Assembly: GCF_005222805.1 (NCBI RefSeq) | Contig: NZ_STGC01000005.1 | Coordinates: 1,030,456-1,094,455 of the forward strand | Source of the DNA: Devosia sp. FKR38 | GTDB lineage: Bacteria > Pseudomonadota > Alphaproteobacteria > Rhizobiales > Devosiaceae | DNA length: 64,000 nt | Direction of reading: 5' to 3' | Shown: in pieces, positions 25,445-32,767 of the stretch | Numbering within the stretch: the first letter of the stretch is position 1 | Layout of the letters: each line of letters opens with the position of its first letter | Notes under the pieces: generated by a model | Databases searched by the model: none | What the model saw: only the letters and a program-made list of their open reading frames with translations | What the model was told of the DNA's origin: nothing | Made by a program: the position numbers and the translations under genes

Positions 25445-27097
25445 CTAGACGAACAAGTCTCGATGTATCGACTGCGGACTTAGAAACATTCCGGCTAGAG
25501 GAGTGATGAATGCCGCCTCCAGTTGCTGTATGTCGTGTAGCCGAGTGTCGACAAAAGCCTCAAAGTCCCCCCGCAATATGGCGGCTTGTGCTTGGTCAGA
25601 AACGAGGTGAGCGGCTCGGTCCTGCTGAGTAAGCTCACCGGAAAGCAAACGCTCTCGGAGTACACTTGCTTCTCCAGGATGCAGCAAGAAGCGATTAGCT
25701 GGACTTGAATAAGTCGCTTTATTTGTCATGACCCAAGGAACAATCTGTACTGCCGCGCGCTTTCCGGAGTCCGACAGAACTCTGAATCCGAAGCTATCGC
25801 CATAAACGCGATCCTGTTGCTCAGCCAACCTGACAACAAGAGCCTTCGCTCGCGCAGCCCGGAAATCAAAAGCCTTTGCCAGTGGTCGCTCCTCGTATGG
25901 TCGTTTCCATGTCCATATTGGCTGCCCGAGTTGCAGCATCCTTCGCATGTCTTGAAGTGCCAATTGCACTCGATCTCCGCTCATGCCGGCAAACAGCTCG
26001 CCATAAGTGGTCATCCAAAACCACGCTACTAGATTTCGCTTATCGTACTCTGTTGGACTCGGTTGAGTTCGGAACGCTTCTGCGAGTACGACAATTTGTA
26101 AGGCATAGGGCACGAAATCCGGCGACGGAATACCACAGCTGTACTTCAAGAACGACGCGGCGCGGGAAATAGCCGCAATGACCTCCCTCACGGCCGAGGG
26201 CTGCAGCTTCAGCTCATCGCTGAGGTCTTGGGCGTTAGTTTTGTAGACATCTAGTCCAAAAGACGCCTTTACCGCTTTCAATACTGGGTCATCGTCTATA
26301 CCCCCCCATCCAATTTCCGAGAGAAATTCGGCGGAAAGATCCGTTATCTGCCGGCGAAGATCGAAGTTGGGTGACCATGTCAGGGCGTGAACCATATGAG
26401 CCTCGCTCATCTTAGCGCCTTGACTGTTGATGCGTTGGAAGGTTCGAGTAGCCATCTCCACATCATCCGTAGTAATCGGAATAATTGGCACCTTATAATC
26501 GCGGAACGCCCTGGCGATTTCGTCTGACGCCGCAATCATTCGGTCATCACCATAGGAGGTTAGGCGCCTTTGGAACTGTAGCAGTGCAACGCTGCTGTAC
26601 ACAATGCTAAGTGGCATCATGCCTGCCACATCATCTAGTTCTGGAATACAGAAGTCCATGGTTTTGAGGTCAACGAAAACCTCAAGGCCGCCTTGAGCTA
26701 TCTCTTGGTCGGGGCCATCTATGTCATCATCGTCGTCCAGTTCACTAGACCCGGTTTGCCAGGACTGGGTGGGTACGTGTAAAGCACCGTAGAGGGTACT
26801 CAACCGTTGTACGCCATCGAGGATGTAACTCCTCGTTGACCCGAATTCAGGCTCAGCCAAAGGGTATGGACCCAGGTAATTGTAGCATTCTACTGTGGTC
26901 TTGGCGGTGCGCCAAACCATCACCGATCCCATCGGAATTCCATCCCGGATGCTGCGCAGCAGTTCTCTGCGACGCTCCCAATTCCAGATGAAAGGTCGTT
27001 GAAATCGCGGGACCTGCAAATATCCGGCTCCAATCTCCTCCAATAGCTGTGACAGAAACTGAACGTGTGGGTCACTGTAGAAACTCGGTGCTCTCAT
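25445..27097 (-). CDS. DUF262-domain protein (GmrS-like N-terminus)
   Basis: A 550-residue protein whose N-terminal third is a DUF262 domain: VPRFQRPFIWNWERRRELLRS (residues 29-49, matching the family's VPxYQRxYxW) and YILDGVQRLSTLYG (91-104, matching DGQQRLTT with the first Gln replaced by Val). DUF262 has a ParB/sulfiredoxin-like fold that uses nucleotide hydrolysis in type IV restriction enzymes such as GmrSD. The usual C-terminal DUF1524 HNH motif was not found; NRFLLHPGEASV (about residue 465) may be a degenerate trace. The gene starts directly after the stop of the TOPRIM-like gene, so it is the third gene of the island operon. GC is clearly lower than in flanking genes, a sign of transfer. 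Function (defence effector or regulator) is inferred. Confidence 0.8.
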   Translation of the reverse strand: MRAPSFYSDPHVQFLSQLLEEIGAGYLQVPRFQRPFIWNWERRRELLRSIRDGIPMGSVMVWRTAKTTVECYNYLGPYPLAEPEFGSTRSYILDGVQRLSTLYGALHVPTQSWQTGSSELDDDDDIDGPDQEIAQGGLEVFVDLKTMDFCIPELDDVAGMMPLSIVYSSVALLQFQRRLTSYGDDRMIAASDEIARAFRDYKVPIIPITTDDVEMATRTFQRINSQGAKMSEAHMVHALTWSPNFDLRRQITDLSAEFLSEIGWGGIDDDPVLKAVKASFGLDVYKTNAQDLSDELKLQPSAVREVIAAISRAASFLKYSCGIPSPDFVPYALQIVVLAEAFRTQPSPTEYDKRNLVAWFWMTTYGELFAGMSGDRVQLALQDMRRMLQLGQPIWTWKRPYEERPLAKAFDFRAARAKALVVRLAEQQDRVYGDSFGFRVLSDSGKRAAVQIVPWVMTNKATYSSPANRFLLHPGEASVLRERLLSGELTQQDRAAHLVSDQAQAAILRGDFEAFVDTRLHDIQQLEAAFITPLAGMFLSPQSIHRDLFV

Positions 27098-28081
27098 TCA
27101 GCGAAGCCTCGCTATCAAATCTGTCGTAATTCGGTTGATTTCGTCCCACGATCCGTCACGACGACTATGGTCCTCCGTCACCATGCATGTGGTAAAAAGG
27201 TTTGCTATGGAGGTTCCAAATCCATCTGACAAAGCTGAGGCGACCGAAAGCTCTAGGCCACCATACAAGGTTCCGGAGGTCGGCCCTTGCCGAGCTGCAT
27301 CTCCCTTAAAGCCCTTCTTCATATTGTAGTGACGTCGCTGATCTGGGCTCATAGAAATATAAGCATCAAACGCCTGCTGTGCGGTTGGCTTGTTTTGCGC
27401 GTAAGCCCAGCCGCGAAGAAGATCTGGTGGGAGATAGTTCTCTATGGCCCGACGTTCGAGTTGGTGGCACCAAACCAACTTACTATCACAGAATGACCTA
27501 ACATTCTCTGATTGCTCGCTCGGCGCGTTGGGCTGCAGAGCATCGCTATCGACTAGCACATGTGTCCTGATCGAGTCGGAGCCTCGCGATGAACAGCTTG
27601 CCACAATGATCTGCAAGAGGGTCGTTATGCCTCCACCGTTTGAAAACTCGAGAAATCCAGAGCGCTCGGCATGCTCCAGAGCAGATCGGTGTTCGTTAGT
27701 GGCCATAGCCAAAAGGAACGCTCTATCATTGAGTCCGTTCTCAACGATCACGCGAATTGGCTTATCGAGTGCGTTAATGGCCGCAGCAAGCTGCAGTTGC
27801 GGTGGATCTGAATTCCAGTTTGACGGAAGATTTGCGGGAACGATCTCAATTTCCAGCCGTGCTGGCTCACGAGCACTTGCCAACAGAGCCGAGTCTAGCA
27901 CGAATTCCCACTCATGACGATCTTGCTCTAGTCGCGAGGCAAGCCAAGCCTTGAAGGCAGGATCACTTTCGTCAGAAATCGCAATACGGTGCCTGCCCTC
28001 CAGCGCAAAATATGCGAGCTTGGCTAGTGAAATGTAGGGCGGCGGATTGTCGAACAGTCTGGCACTAAGAACGATGTTCAT
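27098..28081 (-). CDS. TOPRIM-like (DUF4435/AriB-like) protein
   Basis: A 327-residue protein. A TOPRIM-like signature can be read: IRVIVENGLNDRAFL with Glu114, a Gly-rich turn SNGGGI (147-152), and the acidic strand end THVLVDSDA with Asp178 and Asp180. LERRAIENYLP (208-218) matches the RxIENYL motif found after the TOPRIM core in DUF4435 and OLD-type nucleases. ATG at 28079-28081 was preferred; a TTG seventeen codons upstream (28132) is open too. With the ATG start it overlaps the end of the ATPase gene by 17 bp and abuts the DUF262 gene. In PARIS systems such a protein (AriB) is the toxic tRNA nuclease held by an ABC ATPase (AriA). Assignment is by motif only. Confidence 0.6.
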   Translation of the reverse strand: MNIVLSARLFDNPPPYISLAKLAYFALEGRHRIAISDESDPAFKAWLASRLEQDRHEWEFVLDSALLASAREPARLEIEIVPANLPSNWNSDPPQLQLAAAINALDKPIRVIVENGLNDRAFLLAMATNEHRSALEHAERSGFLEFSNGGGITTLLQIIVASCSSRGSDSIRTHVLVDSDALQPNAPSEQSENVRSFCDSKLVWCHQLERRAIENYLPPDLLRGWAYAQNKPTAQQAFDAYISMSPDQRRHYNMKKGFKGDAARQGPTSGTLYGGLELSVASALSDGFGTSIANLFTTCMVTEDHSRRDGSWDEINRITTDLIARLR

Positions 28082-29393
28082 CTTCGCTAAGCTTTTTTCG
28101 ACGAACCATCGCCAGCTGACGTGCCTGTTCAATGTTCTCGCTGAACATTCCTGGCGGCCAACGCTCGTCCTTGGGGCGTCCTAGCGCGTCAAACTCGATG
28201 GCTTCCACCCTTGCCCCATCATCGGCCTGCCTGACCCAGTAGAGTGCCACGGCATCTGGACGAAGCCTCCCTTCGGCGATCTCAAGCTGAACTCGAAGCA
28301 GGAAGTTTTCGGAATGTGTCTCAACTACGGAAGTCACATGACCTCGTTGGGCCACGCTGCAAAAGAGACTCGCCAGTTCGCCATGCGCCGCAGGGTGTAG
28401 ATGGAGTTCAGGATGCTCCACAGCGAAGATCGCCTTCGTGTCGGAGTTCTCCTGAGAGGCAAGAAATGCCACTACGGGATATACTTGCGCCATCCCCTCC
28501 CCAGTATCAGCGATCGCCGACGCGGCCGCTGACCGCACAGGATTCAAAACAACGGAGAACAGGTCCTTGTTTTTGAAAGCTGCACGTTCGATACGCAAGG
28601 AGTTTCCTGTAGCCCTTTCATACCAATCGGACACCTTGGATAAGGCACTTCCGCCATTCGTCCCATCTCGCAACAGCAGTTCTGTTGCACCCCGTCCACC
28701 CGATTGAAGGCGACCGACTTGCTCGCCCCCAATCTCTATTCGACTCGGGACATCCCTAAGTGCCTTGAGCCACGTTACCTGCTCGGGCATAAGCCTAAGC
28801 AAGTTAGCGAGACTAACCAGCCACCCCACAAATTCCTGATCTTCGTTCTGCGAGCCAACAATGACAGGTGCCAGTCCATCGAAGGCCAGCAATGCAAACT
28901 TTTCAGTCGCGTCGCCGACTGAGTAAGAGTACCTCGCGCCGCTGTGGTCGACCGTCTCGCCGTCCCAGACCGCCGTCAGCCGTTGTTCATCGGCACTAAG
29001 AACGCTCAGCCGTTCAACCACTTGCACACCACGGTCCGGGAGATCGCGGATTGTGTATGAAACTGACTTAAGTGCCGCATCGGCCCAACCAAGCTCAATT
29101 GATACCGTTTGGGCTGCGCCACCCTTACAAATGAGGTCTTCGAAAGACGCTCCGCGCACTGCCTCAGACCATCGGGCCAGAGGACTCCCTCTCGACGATG
29201 TCACTGAGTCGGCAAGAAATGGGAGAAGTCTCAGTAGCGCACTTTTGCCAGCGCTGTTGTATCCAAATATAATCGTCAGGGGAGCAAGATGAATATCTGC
29301 TCTCTGCTTGAAAGACTTATAATTCTCGACAGAAAAACGCGATACTCTGGCAGTTGGTATATGCATCGAATAGACCCTGAGACGCCCACTCAT
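28065..29393 (-). CDS. OLD/AAA_21-type ABC ATPase (AriA/DUF3696-like)
   Basis: A 442-residue ATPase of the SMC/ABC-like group used in defence systems. Residues 17-29 (RVSRFSVENYKSF) are the typical first strand. Walker A is GYNSAGKSALL (44-54, Lys50). The ABC signature equivalent is DTGEGMAQVYPVVAF (296-310), Walker B is AIFAVEHPELHLHP (321-334, Glu326), and the H-loop is VVETHSENFLLR (356-367). The tail RWPPGMFSENIEQARQLA resembles the DUF3696 C-terminus. ATG at 29393 is used; a second ATG nine codons on (29366) is possible. It is the first gene of a three-gene minus-strand operon inserted between glmS and recG. GC content and codon use are unlike the neighbours. Confidence 0.8.
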   Translation of the reverse strand: MSGRLRVYSMHIPTARVSRFSVENYKSFKQRADIHLAPLTIIFGYNSAGKSALLRLLPFLADSVTSSRGSPLARWSEAVRGASFEDLICKGGAAQTVSIELGWADAALKSVSYTIRDLPDRGVQVVERLSVLSADEQRLTAVWDGETVDHSGARYSYSVGDATEKFALLAFDGLAPVIVGSQNEDQEFVGWLVSLANLLRLMPEQVTWLKALRDVPSRIEIGGEQVGRLQSGGRGATELLLRDGTNGGSALSKVSDWYERATGNSLRIERAAFKNKDLFSVVLNPVRSAAASAIADTGEGMAQVYPVVAFLASQENSDTKAIFAVEHPELHLHPAAHGELASLFCSVAQRGHVTSVVETHSENFLLRVQLEIAEGRLRPDAVALYWVRQADDGARVEAIEFDALGRPKDERWPPGMFSENIEQARQLAMVRRKKLSEDEHRS

Positions 29394-29624
29394 AACCTAC
29401 ACACATTCAACTCAAGTTTGAATGACGGAATCGGACGATGTCGGTTAACAGGCTCTATCAAACCAGGTGCCGATGTGATTGAGCGATAAGTTCAGTGCAG
29501 CCAATTTTAGAAAAGGGTGATGTCCGCTTTCGGGCAATTACACTTGAGGCTCAAACGGAACGAATATGGAGCGCTGCTGCCTGACGGCTGCCGCCCCTAT
29601 CCCAGCCGCCAACCCCAAATCCCA

Positions 29625-31733
29625 CTATCCCGCCCGGATCAGCGGAATCGCAAGATCCTTGCGGAACAGATAGAGCGCCGTGCGGGCCGCTTCGCCGTCC
29701 TCACCAGTCAGGCCGGGGTTACGGGTCAGCAGCGCCTTGGCGTCGTCATGGGCGAAGTCGAGCAGGTGCCGGTGTACGTCGGGCACCGCGAGGCGATAGC
29801 CGGGCATGCCGGACTGCCGCGTGCCCAGCACGTCGCCCTGGCCGCGCAGCTCCAGGTCGCGCTCGGCGATCTCAAAGCCGTCTTCGGTGGATTTGATGGT
29901 GTCGAGCCGCGCCTGCGCCGTCTGGCTCAGATTGCCCTTGTAGAGCAAGAGGCACGACGAGCGGGCCGAGCCACGGCCTACGCGCCCGCGCAACTGGTGC
30001 AATTGCGCCAGGCCGAAGCGCTCGGCATGTTCGATGATCATGATCGAGGCATTGGGCACGTCCACGCCCACTTCGATCACCGTGGTGGCCACCAGCAGCT
30101 TGACCTCATTGGCGGCAAAGCGGCCCATCACCTCCTGCTTGGCCGCCGCGCTCATGCGGCCATGCACCAGCGCCACCTGGTCGCCGAACACTTTTGCCAG
30201 CTCGGCAAAGCGGTCCTCGGCGGCCACCACGTCGAGATGTTCGCTTTCTTCCACCAGCGGGCACACCCAGAAGGCCTGCGCGCCATCGTCGAGCCGCGCC
30301 TTGAGCCGCGCCACCACCCGGTCATACTCGCCAATCGACAGCACCGCGGTATCGATCGGCTGCCGCCCCTTGGGCTTTTCCCGCAAGATGCTCACCGCCA
30401 TGTCGCCGAAATGCGTCAGCACCAGCGTGCGCGGAATGGGCGTGGCCGTCATTACCAAGAGGTCGGTATGCTTGCCCTTGTCCGACAGCGCCAGCCGCTG
30501 GTGCACGCCGAAGCGGTGCTGCTCGTCCACCACCGTCAGGCCCAGATTGTGGAAGTCGACGCCAGACTGGAACAGCGCATGCGTGCCCACCACAATGGTC
30601 GTCGCCCCGCTGGCAATGCCCGCGAGCTTCGCCCGCCGCTCCGCCGCCGGCATCTTGCCGGTTAGCAGCTCGCAGCCGAGCCCCGCGAGGTCGCAGAGCG
30701 GCTTGAGCGTCTTGTAGTGCTGCGCCGCCAGAAGCTCGGTCGGCGCCATCAATGCCGATTGCGCGCCGCTCTCGGCCATGGCCGCCATGGCCATCAGCGC
30801 CACCACCGTTTTGCCCGCGCCGACATCGCCCTGCAGCAGGCGCGACATGCGGTCGGGCGAGGCGAGATCGGCACGGATTTCGTCGACCGCGGCAAGCTGC
30901 CCTTGTGTCAATGAAAAGGGTAGCACCTTGCGAACGCTTTCGGTGATTTGGCCCGAAAAAACCCGCGCGATGCCACGGTCCGCCACCATGGTCGAGCGGA
31001 TCAGTTGCAGCGTCAGCTGACCGGCAAAATATTCATCATAGGCAAGCCTTTGCCGGGCAGGGGCCCACAATTCCGCCTCGCCCGGCGCGTCCGGCAGATG
31101 CACCATGCGCATGGCGGCGGCAAAGCTCGGCCACTGCCGCTGCCGGAGCGTCCCGGCATCGATCCATTCGGGTAAATCCGGAACACTATCAACGACTTGC
31201 CGCACCAGCTTGGCCAGCGCCTTCGAACTCAGCCCCTGCGTCAGCGGATAGACCGGTTCCACCAGCGGCAGGCTCGCAAACTTGTCGGGTTCCACGATAT
31301 AGTCGGGGTGGGTGATCTGCTTTTCGCCATTGAAAAAGCCAATCGTTCCAGAGACATAACGCTCCTCACCAATAGGCAGCGCCCGCTCCACCCAGCCGCC
31401 CTGGGCGCGGAAAAACACCAGCTGCACATCGCCCGTCTCGTCATGGGCAAACACCCGATGGGGAATATGCTCCTTGCCCCGCGGCGGCGGCTGGTGCCGG
31501 TCAACATGCAGCTTCAGCGTCACGATCTGGTTGAGATAGGCCTCGGCAATGCCCACCTGCCGCCGCCGGTCCACCACCCCGGACGGCATATGCATCAATA
31601 TATCCAATGCGATAGCGTCCTGCCCCTCGGGCGCACCGAAGAATCGCGTCAGCAGCGCAGCCAGCTTGTCGCCGACACCCTTGATCGAGTGCAGCGAGCG
31701 AAACAGCGGCGAAAGGGATTCGGGGCGCGACAC
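29625..31733 (-). CDS. recG: ATP-dependent DNA helicase RecG
   Basis: A 702-residue helicase that remodels stalled forks and Holliday junctions. The N-terminal wedge/OB domain (VTLKLHVDRHQPPPRGKEHI) precedes the helicase core with Walker A LQGDVGAGKTVVAL, Walker B VVDEQHRFGVHQR, TATPIPRTL and the motif VI region QLRGRVGRGSARSSC. The start is GTG at 31733. In related genomes recG lies directly beyond glmS, so the preceding 4.5 kb is insertion-like. The next gene on this strand begins about 90 bp upstream. Confidence 0.97.
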   Translation of the reverse strand: MSRPESLSPLFRSLHSIKGVGDKLAALLTRFFGAPEGQDAIALDILMHMPSGVVDRRRQVGIAEAYLNQIVTLKLHVDRHQPPPRGKEHIPHRVFAHDETGDVQLVFFRAQGGWVERALPIGEERYVSGTIGFFNGEKQITHPDYIVEPDKFASLPLVEPVYPLTQGLSSKALAKLVRQVVDSVPDLPEWIDAGTLRQRQWPSFAAAMRMVHLPDAPGEAELWAPARQRLAYDEYFAGQLTLQLIRSTMVADRGIARVFSGQITESVRKVLPFSLTQGQLAAVDEIRADLASPDRMSRLLQGDVGAGKTVVALMAMAAMAESGAQSALMAPTELLAAQHYKTLKPLCDLAGLGCELLTGKMPAAERRAKLAGIASGATTIVVGTHALFQSGVDFHNLGLTVVDEQHRFGVHQRLALSDKGKHTDLLVMTATPIPRTLVLTHFGDMAVSILREKPKGRQPIDTAVLSIGEYDRVVARLKARLDDGAQAFWVCPLVEESEHLDVVAAEDRFAELAKVFGDQVALVHGRMSAAAKQEVMGRFAANEVKLLVATTVIEVGVDVPNASIMIIEHAERFGLAQLHQLRGRVGRGSARSSCLLLYKGNLSQTAQARLDTIKSTEDGFEIAERDLELRGQGDVLGTRQSGMPGYRLAVPDVHRHLLDFAHDDAKALLTRNPGLTGEDGEAARTALYLFRKDLAIPLIRAG

Positions 31734-31822
31734 GGGCTGGTGATTCTCCTTGCCCGGAGGCTACAGCCCCGCGCCGGGCGTTTGAAGGCATGCCATGGCG
31801 GCGCCAGGCGCCGTCGGCCCGA

Positions 31823-32335
31823 TCAATCCAGACCCTGTTGCTTCTTCCATTTGCGCAGGCGAGCGCGGGCGTTGGCATAGGGCGAAGCGGTGTTGAACTG
31901 CACCATGCGGCCAAGCGTCCATGTCTCGTACCACGGCACGCCGTAAAGCGCGGTGTCGCTCTCCCCCTCGACCAGCGCCACCAGCGCTGTCTTGGTCGCG
32001 TCCAGCCGCGCCAGCAGTTCGGGATAGGGCAGGTCGGCATAGTCGCGGTAGAATTTGGCGGCCAACTGGCCAAGTTCGTTCCATTTGAATCCGGTTTCGG
32101 GGAAGTCGACAACCTGGCCCGCCGCCCGACCCGCATGCCATTTGAGCACCAGTTCGCCCCAGCCCAGCAGATAGGCTGCCAGATCATGCACGCTCATCAG
32201 CGTGCCCTTGCTGTGGCCCTCCAGGCTCGCTTCGGCCGTGCGCTCGGGGGGAATGCTGGCCAGCTCCGGCGCCAGCTTGCGATAGGATTCGATGATCGCC
32301 GTCAGCAGCTCGGCTTTGGTCTGGGGGATCGGCAT
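31823..32335 (-). CDS. ClbS/DfsB-family four-helix-bundle protein (DUF1706)
   Basis: A 170-residue cytoplasmic protein beginning PIPQTKAELLTAIIESYRKL and containing SVHDLAAYLLGWGELVLKWH and GVPWYETWTLGRMVQFNTASPYANARARLRKW, the pattern of the ClbS/DfsB family. ClbS is a cyclopropane hydrolase protecting cells from colibactin, but most homologues are uncharacterised and no colibactin genes are here. ATG at 32335. It is on the same strand as recG but probably a separate unit. Confidence 0.85.
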   Translation of the reverse strand: MPIPQTKAELLTAIIESYRKLAPELASIPPERTAEASLEGHSKGTLMSVHDLAAYLLGWGELVLKWHAGRAAGQVVDFPETGFKWNELGQLAAKFYRDYADLPYPELLARLDATKTALVALVEGESDTALYGVPWYETWTLGRMVQFNTASPYANARARLRKWKKQQGLD

Positions 32336-32476
32336 GAACGTGCTCTCATCACACTGGTCCAGATAGTCTACGGTGTCCCCACTGCTGCGACATGATCGTG
32401 GTCAAGCCGCTGAGGGCTGACAAGCTAGCTTAATCCGCGTATGTAAAGCGTCCAAATCGGGAACAAACACGGGATC

Positions 32477-32767
32477 ATGGCGCGTCAAATGACTGCCGGT
32501 GAAGATATTTCCATGCGCCGCAAGAAGCTGCGCTACCGCGCCTGGCACCGGGGGACCCGTGAAATGGACCTCGTGCTCGGCCCCTATGCCGATGCCCATA
32601 CCGAGGCGATGGATACCGCCCAGCTCGACCGGCTCGAAGCGCTGATGAGCGAGGAAGATCCGCCGCTGCTCAAATGGGTCATGGGGCAGGAGACGCCGCC
32701 CGACCATATCGACCGCGATTTCCTGGCTCTGGTCATTGCCGATCATCACGCCCGGCTGGCCAAATGA
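32477..32767 (+). CDS. sdhE: FAD assembly factor SdhE (succinate dehydrogenase assembly factor 2)
   Basis: A 96-residue cytoplasmic protein of the SdhE/DUF339 family that assists covalent attachment of FAD to SdhA and FrdA. The signature RGTREMDLVLGPYAD (RGxxEMD) is at about residues 25-39, and the C-terminal HIDRDFLALVIADHH is usual. The stop overlaps the mfd start (ATGA). The sdhE-mfd arrangement downstream of recG is conserved in Hyphomicrobiales. Confidence 0.95.
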   Translation: MARQMTAGEDISMRRKKLRYRAWHRGTREMDLVLGPYADAHTEAMDTAQLDRLEALMSEEDPPLLKWVMGQETPPDHIDRDFLALVIADHHARLAK

